Assembly (NCBI GenBank): GCA_917880885.1
Contig: OU862921.1
Span: 496,001-560,000 of the forward strand
Direction of reading: 5' to 3'
DNA length: 64,000 nucleotides
DNA from: Limnephilus marmoratus
Lineage: Eukaryota; Arthropoda; Insecta; Trichoptera; Limnephilidae
The translations under genes were made by a program, and so were the position numbers. Below, one piece after another: positions 1 through 10,541 of this stretch. The notes beneath the pieces were generated by a model. It was not told where the DNA came from. It ran no database searches and saw only the letters and a list, made by a program, of their open reading frames with translations. Every line of letters begins with the position of its first letter. The first letter of the stretch is position 1.

Positions 1-48
1 CATATTATGTAAAAGCCCTATGGGCGTTTAAATAAATAAATAAATAGA
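1..48 (+). mobile_element. 3' terminus of a plus-strand LINE
   Basis: Positions 7-28 followed by a run of AAAT units (29-47) match the end of another plus-strand LINE at 34093-34135, which has the same sequence block and the same tetranucleotide tail. Only the extreme 3' end lies in the window. It abuts the C-terminal coding part of the minus-strand LINE that follows, which therefore lacks its own tail. Confidence 0.6.
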
Positions 49-2690
49 TATCAGTTAGATCATTGCCCAATCTATGTATTCTTTCTATCACAGAATTTAT
101 AGCGAAGTTATTGTTGTAAAATAAAATATTACGCCTAGTATATTTTGGAGGTACATGTAAGGATAACAAGTTTATAGCATCAGGGCAGTCCAACCTAGAA
201 TGAACAATTTTATATAATAAGAGGAGATAAAATATTTTTCGCCTTTCGGATAATTTAGATAAGTTAAGTTTACTGCGCAAATTGACATAATTGATTTCAA
301 TAATAGGAATACCAATTTTGAAATTAATAAAACGAAAAAAATGTATTTTTAATTTTTTCTATTTGTAAACAATGAGAGTTGAAATGAGGACACCAAATGC
401 TTGAATTATACTCAACCTGACTTCTAACTAAAGACGTGTATAGTAATTTTATGGTTTTTATGTTATTAAAGTCTTTAGAGATTCTAAGAATAAATCCAAG
501 CATTTGTAATCCCTTACTGGTAATACTAATAATGTGATTTGTGAAGCGTAATTTGGAGTCAAAGATAACGCCTAGGTCGTTAAATTCAAAGACTCTTTTT
601 AGGGTGGCATTGTTAATTGTGTAGTCGAATAATAAAGGGGTTTTAGATCTATGGAAACTGATTGTTTGGCATTTGTTGATGTTAAGATATAATTTGTTTA
701 CGATGCACCATTCATAAAGTTTATTTAAGTTACGTTGAAGAATTAAACAATCAGAAGACTTTTCGATCGATTTAAACATCTTTAGATCGTCTGCGAATAG
801 AAGAAAGTGAATATTATCGAAAATTAATGAAATGTCGTTGATAAATAATAGGAAAAGAATTGGTCCTAAGTGGGAACGTTGGGGGACCCCACTTAAGGCA
901 AAAAAAGTGTAAGAAGTTGTGGAGGTAATTTTTACAGACAGTTTTCTTTGTGATAAGTAACTTCTAAGCCATTCGAGAAAGTTGCCGCTTATTCCCAAGT
1001 GTTCTAATTTTTCCATTAAAATGCGGTGAGAAACAGTATCAAAGGCTTTGCTAAAATCAGTATAAATTGTGACAACTTGATGACCCTTGAACAGTGCATT
1101 AGAAATAAAATTTTCGTAAAGCAATAAGTTAGATAACGTAGACCTGCCTGGCATGAAACCATGTTGATATGTTGATATAAGTGGTTTTATTTGATGTATG
1201 ATTTTACTTAATATAATCTTTTCAAAAAGTTTAGGTAGTGATGACATAATACATATAGGTCTATAATTTTCAATTTGACTTTTATCTCCTTTTTTAAAAA
1301 CAGGTGTTATAAAGCTACTTTTCCAAATTTCGGGAAAACGACCTGTAGATAAAGATAAATTGAAAATTATAGTAATAGGAAGAGCTAGAACATGGATACA
1401 GTTTTTAAGTAATATTGAAGGAATCATATCTGGCCCCGAATTCGACCTGATATCCAGCTGATTGATAAAAGTCACAACATCATTTACTTCCACATGGATG
1501 TTATGCAAGTTGAGGGAGTTTTTAGTAGATTGAGGTTTGTCAGATAAAATGTTGACATTGTCTTCAACGTATACGCTCTTAAAGAAATCTGCAAATAAAT
1601 TTACAATATCGTTTTTGTCATGACCCACTTTTTTCCCGTAAAACATTGTACCGGGAAAGTTAGAGTTATTTTTCCGAAAGGAGTTAGCGTAGTTCCAAAA
1701 TTTATTAATATTTGTTAAAATTGAATTTTCAACATTGTTGGTGTATTTCTTAAAACATACTTTGGATTTCCTGGTACAATCTTTACGCAGAACGGAGAAT
1801 GCGATATAATTTTCTAGCGTTTTATTTATTTTATAACGTTTGTGGGCAATTTTTTTATCATAAGTTAGATTAATTAGTTCGAAATCGAACCATTTAGGGA
1901 ATTTAGACCTGTAATATGTTTGTAGGGGTACAAAGCTATCGATTGCTTGATAAATTACATTGTAAAAGTATTCTAAGGCCTCATTTAAACTTGTAAAACA
2001 AGTGAGATCACAAGCCCAATTATAAGTAGATAAAAATTTTATAATTTTTGGGTAATCTGCTTTTTCAAAATTACGCTTGACAATCGTGGGTTCAATTACC
2101 TTAACATAAGTATTGTTGTAAATGATTATTAGAGGGGGATGGAATTTATCGATTGGAAGAATCATTTCATCAGAGGCATACACATTAACATTAGACGAAT
2201 TTGAAAAGACTAGATCGAGAAGACGAGAGTTGATGTTGTACACATGGTTTTTCTGTTGCAAATTTAAAAAGTTAGACATTTCTAAAATTTCATGGGAGCC
2301 ATGATTGATGTTGTCCGGGCTCGAGGAAGTGATATTCTCAATGTCCCATATAATATTTGGAAGGTTGTAGTCACCCATCATAATAAATGTAGCATCAGGA
2401 AATTTTCTTGGCATAGTTTCAACTTCAAGGTGGTGCTCTTTATAAGTTTGCAGGCAGGAGGATGGTGGTATATATGTGCAACCGATTATAAGCTTTTCTT
2501 TTTTTAACGAAACCATTACAAACACTTGTTCGAGATGTTTGTGAAGGCACTTCAGTTTCCTCGAAACCAGTTTGGTTGACACTGACAATAGTACGCCGCC
2601 ACCTCGTGTTTTATTGCCGGAACTTTGATATCTGTCGTTTCTGTAAATGAAATGATCAATAAACCCCAGTTCTTGATCGTTTATATCAGA
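49..2690 (-). mobile_element. LINE (Jockey/CR1-like), 5'-truncated, broken ORF2
   Basis: Non-LTR retrotransposon ORF2 relic: it encodes the C-terminal part of an AP-type endonuclease followed by a reverse transcriptase. The coding frame is open from about 2690 to 324 and continues in another frame from 280 down to 49, implying one indel in a T-run near 320-330. The endonuclease part shows the ELGF block and the R-rich strand ending in GGGV just above 2588. The RT part shows FSKAFDTVSH, a GVPQ motif and FADD. The residue after GVPQ is Arg where this family normally has Gly, so the copy is probably inactive even apart from the frameshift. Its 5' end is cut at about 2690 against another LINE, and its 3' end is replaced by a plus-strand LINE tail. 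Confidence 0.85.
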
Positions 2691-4284
2691 ACGTAATCAG
2701 ACAAGATTGGGTCTTTGAAACATTAAATTCAACGAGATTATTTTTACCCCAAGAGAAAACACTCTCGAGGTAACCGTCCATTCTTTGCTTCAAAGCCTTA
2801 CGAGTTGTTGGAGTTTGTGAGCCCTTTGGGGGCTTGTCAAACAAAAAGCTATCATGAACTGTACTGTCATCCGCGTAACAATGAATTGGTGCACATGACA
2901 AGAGGTCGTTGATGTGCAACAAAAACAAAGTCGGAGACAGAACCGATCCCTGCGGGACGCCAGCATTTATCGAGTGTGAGGAAGAGGTGAAACCATCGAC
3001 TACCGTCTGAATCGACCTCTCCCTCAAGAAGTCGGCAATCCACGTACACAAGGATGCGGGAAGTCCGTAAGAATGCAGTTTGTTGACAAGTCCTCGGTGC
3101 CAAACCCGGTCAAAGGCCTTGGAGATGTCCAGTGCAACCGTTTGGGTCTCACCGAAGCGTTCCAGGCATCGCCCCCAAACATGCGTCACATACGCGAGAA
3201 GATCACCGCACGAGCGGTTCCGCCGGAATCCATATTGACGGTCGTTAATAATTTTGTTCTTCTCGAGGTATGTGAGCAGTTTGTCGTTGATCACACGTTC
3301 CATCACCTTAGACAGAACTGATGTGATCGCTATGGGGAGGTAGTTGGCCGGGTTGGAGCGGTCACCCTTCTTTGGAATAGGATGGATAACCGCTTTTTTC
3401 CAACCAGAGGGCACAGAGCCAGTCTTCAGGGACAGTTTAAAAAGCTTCGTCAAAATTGGAGCTATTTCTGCAGCGCACCTTTGCAGTACCAGGGCAGGTA
3501 TTCCGTCAGGCCCACTAGCTTTATTAACATCAAGCCCTCGTAAAACATGGAGTACTTCCCGATGCCGGATTCTCAGCTTTTTCATACGAAAACCGCAGTG
3601 AGGAACCGACGTCGGGACAGCACCTTGGTCATCGAGGGTTGAGTTATCCGCAAACATTTTACCTAGTAAGTTAGCCTTTTCGGTGGCGGTGTTTGCTAGT
3701 GAGCCGTCAGGTCTGGTAAGAGGTGGCAGACTGGATTTGCAGAAATTGCGACCTATTGAGCCCGCAAGCGACCAGAATTGCCTGCTGCCATGCGGGCATG
3801 CAGTCAGCTTTCTGCTGATCTGCTGGTCGTGCTCGAATTTTGACCTATTTATGATTCTCTTGGTTTCCTTTGCCAATTTGTTGTAAGCTGTTCTGTCTTC
3901 GGATGTTCTAGATGTGTTGTAGGCTCGGTAAGTCGCGTTTTTTCGTCGCACTGCTTCAGCGCATTGTCGACTGAACCACGGCTTTGAGCCTACACCAGTT
4001 TCCTTAACAGTAGATTGGATGAAGCCATCCATCGCGGATGTGATGACTTCACCAATTTCCTGGGCACATCTTGAGGGATCCGAAGTCCGAAAACAGACAG
4101 CTGACCACGGAAAAGCATTAAAATGTGCCCGCAGACCGAACCAATCTGCTGACCTATAGTGCCACACTTTTCTCTTCAGCCTCTCGTTTGGTGGTCTGAA
4201 GTTTACAGGGATTGATGTCGTCACCAGGCAGTGGTCGGACGATCCTAAAGGCGCTGTGACTTCAATCCTGTAAACGTATGGCAC
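2686..4284 (-). mobile_element. LINE ORF2 fragment (second, different lineage)
   Basis: A 532-residue open frame encodes the end of an AP endonuclease (GSSDHCLV near the N terminus) and most of a reverse transcriptase (ASGPDGIP, NYLPIAITS, DISKAFDRVWH, GVPQGSVLSPTLF, CYADDS). It has a YADD box and a different spacing from its neighbour, so it belongs to another LINE family. The frame ends after the thumb region exactly where the first LINE begins, which suggests the first LINE inserted into this one. The 5' side is truncated: an in-frame TAG lies just above the start. The frame is otherwise unbroken over 1.6 kb, so this copy may be fairly young. Confidence 0.85.
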
Positions 4285-4477
4285 AGGCTACATAGCACTA
4301 GTGTATCACATAACCATCCCAATCGCCCCGAAAAAACTCTTCTCGCCCCCAAAAACTACGTAATGTCTCCCGCCATGATTCCTCGAATGACGTTTCCGGT
4401 CTCCTTCCAGTTTGGCCAACCAACAAAGTTAAAAAAAGAAGAAAAAAATAATGCATAGACAATAAACAGTACCTACT

Positions 4478-4910
4478 TTGCGCAGTACCTGCTCGCGAAA
4501 TAGATATGTTACATACCTTAGAAGCCCGCCGAAAAATATTTTTGGGAAACATTTTTTTAAGCTGATCTCCGGTACTGTACTGAATCCACCTATGTTAAAG
4601 GAGATTAACCTACATGTCCCTAACGCGTATACTCGTGGGAGATCCCACACACTTTTTCATGCTCCGAAGGCGAGAACTTCTTCCTTTCAGAATGCCCATT
4701 AAATAGAGCAATTCAACTGCTTAACGATTCTGCATTGAACATTGACATTTTCAATGTTACCTATAGAGAGTTCAGTAACTATCTTTTGACATACGTCTCA
4801 ACATAGTGAAACTGCTCCCTTGGCCTTTTTTCTGTTATATTTTGTAATCTTCTCCGTAATTATTTGGTGTATAACTGTTTTATGGAGAACCTGAAAAAAA
4901 AAAAAATAAA
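4478..4910 (+). mobile_element. LINE 3' end (C-terminal ORF2 plus 3' UTR)
   Basis: The plus strand encodes a typical LINE ORF2 tail (LKEINLHVPNAYTRGRS, then FNVTYREFSNYL before a stop near 4805). An A-rich 3' end with AATAAA-like units follows at about 4894-4912. The middle of the frame is shifted once near 4700. It resembles the plus-strand LINE tail at 25545-26022, so both are probably one family. 5'-truncated. Confidence 0.7.
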
Positions 4911-5280
4911 ATAAAGAAAATAATTGTGATGTTTTTTTTTTTAAATATGTTTATTTAGTTATTAATTGTACAATAATTTCTCTTACTTAAATCTTACAAA
5001 ACTGATCAATCAGTTTGATTGTAAAAAATCTCTCATTTTTCCTATTTATTTACTTACAACATATAAAATGGTGCTTAATACATATCTAGTAATTATTTAA
5101 TAATATAATACTTAATATTAAAATACTTAACTAATTATTATAATGCTTATTATAACATAAATTTTATTTTGAACAATGGTTTAAAGAACTAGGTCTATAC
5201 CTATTCGATCAAAATATTATTTGTTTTTCATAGATTTAGGTATTTTTATACAATATTTTAGTTTTCATATTCTATTGAAG
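4911..5280. other. AT-rich stretch without a recognisable gene
   Basis: Very AT-rich sequence with no long frame, no TIR pair and no similarity to the repeats named elsewhere in this window. I see nothing specific in it. Confidence 0.4.
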
Positions 5281-5405
5281 TAGAATCATCATCATCATCT
5301 TCTTCCCCTTATCCTATTCGGGTCGGGGACCCATTGCATCGACAAGGCTCCTCCATATGTCCCTGTCTTGTGCTGATTGTTCGGCCTCTGTCCATGGTAT
5401 TGAAG
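5281..5405 (-). mobile_element. RTE-type LINE 3' terminus
   Basis: Read on the minus strand, 5400-5320 encodes a short C-terminal peptide with DRDIWRSLVDAMGP followed by a stop, then an ATG-repeat tail (5287-5300). The DR-x-WR motif close to the stop and a trinucleotide tail are typical of RTE-clade ORF2 ends. A related but distinct terminus lies at 19431-19620. Strongly 5'-truncated. Confidence 0.65.
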
Positions 5406-5413
5406 TAGAATGA

Positions 5414-6225
5414 TAATAATAATAATAATAATAAGAATCTTTATTCAATGAAATAACAACAATATAACTAGAAAAATTACATGCTCAATGTAGTTTACAA
5501 ATAGATTACATCAATCAGTACAGAAAAATTAACAAATAGAAAGTAACGTAAGAAAGGTTACACAGGAGTAGTATAGTTATACAGTATTTTTAGTTGTGCA
5601 TAGCCTGCCTCACTAGGTGAACCTGTATTGAGGCAGAATTTATTTAATGATCTAACTTTAGTTTTGATTTTTTAATATGATGTCTCGTTTTTAATATTTT
5701 CAGGTAATGCATAAATATTTCCGGAATTTTATGCCTTTTTGTTCAATCACCGTATACATTTTGAGATTTATTAATAATAAACATTTCTGCTTCTCTATGC
5801 CTAGTGGGGTAGTTATGGTTTACAGGTTTTTTGAATTCTGTATTCCAGAATTCATCTAGAGTTAATTGGTAATCTACCCTACTATGTATAGAGAGCACAT
5901 TACACAAGAAGGACATTTTTTTTATAATTGGCATCACATAATTGAACTTTTTTTTTGCCTGATATCAATTTTAGGAAACGGATTTGTAGTTGTTCTATTT
6001 TATTTAAGTACGTTTTGTACGTTAATCCGTAACTATTTATTCCGTATCCTATAATTGATTCTGCTAATGCGTTATATATACAGTATAATATATTTTTATT
6101 AACAGAGTTTTTTAGGTGATAAAATTTCCCTAATATGGATCTTAATCTATTACATACATTTTCAATATGAATTGACCAGTTAAAATTGACATCTATTGTA
6201 AGACCAAGGTATGTATATTGGTACA
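5414..6225 (-). mobile_element. LINE 3' fragment with (TTA)n tail
   Basis: The minus strand encodes the thumb and C-terminal region of a LINE reverse transcriptase: YLGLTID at about 6220, then NKIEQLQIRFLKLISG. It shifts frame near 5905-5920 and continues to a stop at 5743. An AATAAA and a TTA-repeat tail follow at about 5448-5414. The 5' side stops exactly at the start of the gypsy LTR, so either the LTR element landed in it or the two are joined by a deletion. Confidence 0.7.
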
Positions 6226-6391
6226 TGATGTATGTGTGTGACTGTGAGGGCTTGAGAGCGAGACAGCGAGTATGGAGATGTATAAAAGGCATGTACGGGC
6301 TGTTGTACGCTCTCTCCAGATTTATCTCTTCAACAATAAACATTGTAACATTATCATATGTTATTTACTACCCGCACTACAAGATATCACA
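6226..6391 (+). repeat. 5' LTR of the gypsy element
   Basis: It starts TGATG and ends CACA next to a primer-binding-like TTGGCGCAG. It contains a TATAAAAG box (about 6280) shared with the 3' LTR. Length is 166 bp. Confidence 0.7.
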
Positions 6392-6881
6392 GTTGGCGCA
6401 GCCGTAGTTCGAACTTTACGTCGGTAGTTCTTAATTTACGCCGGTAGTTTTTAAATTATCGGAAGATTGTAATCAAGAATATTGCGGATCGCAGAGAGTC
6501 TGGCGCTATTAAGCGTGAAGATCGCAAGAATAAGGAAGAAAGAAACTGGAGCAGCCACACGCAATTATTAGCGTATGTGGGATCGACAAGTTTGCAAAAT
6601 TACACCGTGTATACGGGGTACACAAGATCGTATCAAGTATCAAGGATCGGATCATCATCGTGTGGATTAGCCGGAAACCGGGACCTGGTTTCTGTCGCTG
6701 CAGTCTGGGAAGGAAGACCTCGGAGGAGAGGGATTGGATCCGCAGTTGTTGGGAAACGGAGCCAGACGGGGACGCTGATTCACGGCGTGAACCTGGAACG
6801 TGGAACGTGGACCTTGGAGTGTAGCCTTCTAGAAGTGCTGAGATAAGTAGTCTTGATTATTTTGTTTCTGCTCTTCTCCCA

Positions 6882-7476
6882 ATGGAGGGTGTTTGTAAGA
6901 ATTTGGGGACGTTCTGTTACAGAACGGGAGACTGGTCATTGTTCAAAGAACGTCTGGATCAGGCCCTCATTTTACATGATGACAAACTTGTGTCACAAGA
7001 GCGCAAAAGAGCATTTTTGCTGAATTGCCTCACCGAAGAAACTTTCTCTTTATTATGTGATTAATGTTTTCCTAAAAAGGTTTCTGTTTGTTTTTGATGA
7101 TTTATGTAAATTATTTGATTCACATTGCAAATCAATTCAAAATATTTTCGAGTCGCGTGAATTGTTTTACAAATGTAAACAGTTAGCTAACGAATCTATT
7201 AAAGATTACGCAGCTAGGTTGAGAGGACTTAGTTTATCGTGTAATTTTGAACTGAGATTGGAACCATGTTTAAAGGACATATTCATTATTGGAATTTTCA
7301 ATGAAAAATTGAAACATAAGTTGTTCGTTGAGGGGATCAATACATCTTTTTCTGAATGTATTAATTTAGCGGCTTCATGGGAACATGTTGTTAGTTTTAA
7401 GAAAGTTGATACGAATTTAAATGTTGTGCATAAGGATAGTAATTATATATCGAACGTGTTATATGAAACAGGATAA
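6882..7476 (+). pseudogene. gypsy Gag fragment
   Basis: Two overlapping frames (6882-7064 and 7057-7476) together read as a Gag-like protein. The first has FLLNCLTEETFSLL, the second has ESIKDYAARLRGLSLSCNF and a KLKHKLFVEGI block, a pattern common in insect gypsy Gag capsid regions. The frames are offset, so one frameshift lies near 7060. No zinc knuckle follows before the stop at 7476. The downstream pol is missing. Confidence 0.65.
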
Positions 7477-7938
7477 ACTCTTCATTTCATCATTATTTTC
7501 GAAGACAAAATATTCTGCATTTGAACGGCGCATCGAAATATTAATTTCGTAACAATTTCAACGTGAGATGATTCATACATCCCAAAATAGAAATTATTTA
7601 TTGCAACCTGCGATGATTAATACACCACAAGAATTTAAAATATTGTGAAACTAACGGAGCTGGCCCTATAAAACGGCTGCGAAGAAAGACAAAAAAAAAT
7701 TGCTGGACCTGGGTCCACTCTCGGATGTGGACATGACCAAGTTTCCTAATTCCTCTGATTTTTGCAGGTCACCTACACCACGGGAGGGGAGGTTATGCCC
7801 TCGAGTTCAACGCCCATGCTACACGGAATAAAAATCAAGAATATAATTACATATACTGGAGTTGAAATAATTAAATATTTGGATTGTATAACTTTGAGAA
7901 TAAAATATATATGTAATTAGGATTTAAGTGTGGGGGTG

Positions 7939-8080
7939 TGATGTATGTGTGTGAGTGTGACGGCATGAGAGCGAGACAGCGAGTATAGAGATGTATAAAA
8001 GGCATGTACTTGCTGTTGTGCGCTCTCTCCAGATTTATCTCTTCAACAACAAACATTGTAACATTATCATATGTTATTTA
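7939..8080 (+). repeat. 3' LTR of the gypsy element, truncated
   Basis: It is similar to 6226-6370 with scattered substitutions (for example GTACGGGC against GTACTTGC), so the pair has diverged since insertion. Homology stops at about 8080, where the DIRS relic begins on the other strand. Confidence 0.7.
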
Positions 8081-10101
8081 TAGAATATCGCATGGTCCAC
8101 AGGTATTTATTATTTCTGCAAAGTTCAGCTTGTCATAAGTCATAAGATTTTGCAATAACTTCCATATTTCCATACTTGTTCCCAGTTAGCATCTTCTGAT
8201 TAAGGCAAGTGTTCCATAACACTCCCAGATATTTTATCGCCTGTGTCGGTAGGTGAATACATTTCTTTACGTTGATGGTCCAACCGAGTGACTGTAAGAA
8301 ATCCAATGCTGCTAGTGTCTGCAGTCGGAGAGTTTCTCGGTTTTGATGAGCCAGGAAAAAGTCGTCAAAATAAACGATGACTCGTGTGCCCTTTTTTCAA
8401 AAGGATCTCTGCGATCCAATTGGTTATTGCTGTGAAAATTTTAGGGGAACTGCTCAAACCCTGGGGCAAACATGTCATCTGCAGACATTGATCTCTGTAC
8501 ACGACACGCAGAAAACGGTGATGGGTCTTTTCAACCGGTATATGAAAGTACGTGTGTGCCAGATCTACCTTTGTCATAGCCTCCGGGTTGCAAGAAATCG
8601 GGCACTTTGAAGTGGGAGATTAGGGAAAACTTTTTCAGTCACACAAAATTGTTCAGCGCTTTCAGATTGATGATAGTACTCCCATCTTCAGCAACTCCTT
8701 TATTTACATGTCCATATCGGGTGTGTGCCTTGTTGAGAAATTGTGCAGTCTCACCTGAGTGGGTCAGGTCAATGGTGGTCTCAACCAAAATGGGATCCGA
8801 TAGCCATTGAGGATTTTTAGGGCGAAGTCGGGGGGCGTAAAAAACTTCACAATTGCCCTCCCTGAAATCGCCCGGGCGGGTTGTATATTGTCGCGACGGT
8901 GCAAGGTCTGCCTTCGCCCCGTCGGCCTCCGAAATTTTCGTCCTCTGCTGGCAGAGGAGGAAGGGCCAGAATGATGACCGGGGTCTGCCCGCCGGTACTG
9001 AAACGGAAATTGGGTGGAACCCAGATTCCCTGCGGGACTACACTGAGTTGGTATGACTGCTCATGTTCCGCTTTTCGGCCTTGACAAAATTTCGCTACTT
9101 CTTACTTGCGAAAACGGAGCCCTGAAGACTTTGCTCGCCCCACCAAGTCTCTGCAACTGGGAGATGAGCTTGTCTTCATTAAATAAATGGGTCACAGTTG
9201 GAGAAGTTTTCCCCAGAGCTGATCTATCAACTGGGGTTTTACACATCTCCAGGATGCGATCGCGCCGATGCTCGATAACTTCAGCCCGCTTCCCACAAGC
9301 GATATGAAGAATTGCGTCGTTCTTCGAAATACTTCCCCCAAAAAACTCCTGAAATTTCTCTCGTAAGGTCTCCGGCGAGAGTTCAACATCAGGCTGACAG
9401 CTTCAGGTTAGGACGCTCTGTATAGAGTCCTGGATGACCTACCTTTGTTTTAACGCTACATGGGAAATTGCTGCAAAGGCTCTCTCCATTCCCATGAGTT
9501 GGTCACATGCGGGTGTGAAGGAATTGAGTTCGCAGTTTACCTCCAATTCCTTGAACTCCGGGTCTGCTACGTATTCTTTCAATGTTTTGGCGTAGCGAAC
9601 GTCACATCAACCGGGAGAATTAAAATTCTGCAAGCGCTCCACCGTTTTCAGCATGGCGCCCGTCGGTGCATTCATTTGCGGTTCCTTAAGCGACACGGTG
9701 GGATCCGGCATATGGAAAACCAGAGCAGCGGATGTGCCACAAGTAGGCCCATTTTGGGTCTCTAAATTTTCTGGGCCCTCAAATTCGCTCGCGTCGGAAT
9801 CACCGGTGGCGTCTCGCCTGAAAAAAAAGTTCTGCAAATCGCTTAACTGCCGCGACAATTTCTTCAGCATTTTTTTCTGCGACCTTTTCTTGTGCCTTCT
9901 GTTCTTAGGCCGAGAACAATTTGAACTCGAAGAAGAAGAGTCTGATGAGTTTGTATCATCAATACGACCTTTTTGTGTCGATTTCATCGATTCTATATTC
10001 GACATTGCGCTAAATAACCGTTGGCGTTCAACAACAATAAAGCGTTTCGTGTTTTCACAAAATACGCAATGCGATTGGTAAAATTTACGTAAAATATCCA
10101 C
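8081..10101 (-). mobile_element. DIRS-type retrotransposon relic (gag plus partial RT)
   Basis: The minus strand reads as a tyrosine-recombinase (DIRS) retrotransposon. A gag-like ORF occupies 10101-9607 and continues in shifted frames to about 9060, with DVRYAKTLKEYV and PEFKELEVNCEL typical of DIRS gag. An RT follows: DLAHTYFHIPVEKTHHRFLR and CLPQGLSSSPKIFT at 8577-8365, then YFDDFFLAHQN and LGWTIN in another frame down to about 8150. The frame shifts several times. RNase H is cut off and no recombinase is seen, because the element stops at the gypsy 3' LTR. DIRS RT is assigned by motif spacing; I could not run a profile search. Confidence 0.65.
9607..10101 (-). pseudogene. DIRS-like gag N-terminal ORF
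   Basis: A 164-residue open frame with a serine-rich stretch (about residues 52-65), a strongly basic patch with RRHKKRSQKK (about 68-80), and a C-terminal part that continues after a frameshift near 9605 into the DIRS-like DVRYAKTLKEYV block. It is the likely nucleic-acid-binding N terminus of the DIRS gag. Broken. Confidence 0.5.
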
Positions 10102-10384
10102 TTATTAAATATTTTTTATGCCAAAGGAAGCACTTTTATACGTTTTTTGTTATCTCGAGCACTTTTGTATTGAATAAAACTTCGATAAAGCGCGAGATAG
10201 CTACCACATTCGAAAGAATTCGATGTCAATTGAAAACAAAGGGAAATGACGCAAGACGCCAACTGCAGTGACATAACAAACAACCAATAGTAGAACGAGT
10301 TGATGACGTCAAAACAAGGAAAAGGAAGTCAAATTAGACCACTAAGACAAGAATAGACGTGTCGTCTCTCACATATATAAATAT
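10102..10384. other. Flank between DIRS relic and copia element
   Basis: No frame. It may hold the DIRS 5' untranslated or terminal repeat region, but I found no repeat partner in the window. It contains a TGACGTCA octamer (about 10303) and a TATATAAATA stretch just before the copia target site. Confidence 0.3.
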
Positions 10385-10389
10385 GTTCT

Positions 10390-10541
10390 TGATGAAATGT
10401 AAGAAAAGGCACTTAAGACTTTAGAACTATTTATTTTATAATTAGACAACGTAAAAGATCGTAAATGACAGTGCACAAACAATGTAGGTAGAACTGACAG
10501 TGCACTGAAACAAAAGCTAGAGGGCGTTCATACTTCCATCA
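10390..10541 (-). repeat. copia 3' LTR
   Basis: 152 bp, TGATGAAA...TTCCATCA on the plus strand, identical to 14740-14891. The pol reading frame runs into its first bases. Confidence 0.95.

Larger units (their letters stand above)
6226..8080 (+). mobile_element. gypsy-type LTR retrotransposon, internally deleted
   Basis: Two direct repeats sharing TGATGTATGTGTGTGA starts and a TATAAAAGGCATGTAC block bound this element: the 5' LTR at 6226-6391 and a 3' LTR from 7939. A TTGGCGCAGCCG primer-binding-like sequence follows the 5' LTR, and a G-rich polypurine-like tract (7931-7936) precedes the 3' LTR. Between them only a gag-like region survives. No protease, RT or integrase is present, so most of pol is deleted. 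The 3' LTR loses its last 20 or so bases at the junction with the DIRS relic, so no target duplication can be read. Confidence 0.75.

Noticed and set aside
2122..2507. Plus-strand short frames opposite the LINE
   Set aside because: Shadows of the minus-strand endonuclease/RT frame.
6577..6846. 89-residue frame after the gypsy primer-binding site
   Set aside because: Lies in the leader between LTR and gag and shows no Gag pattern; probably untranslated leader.
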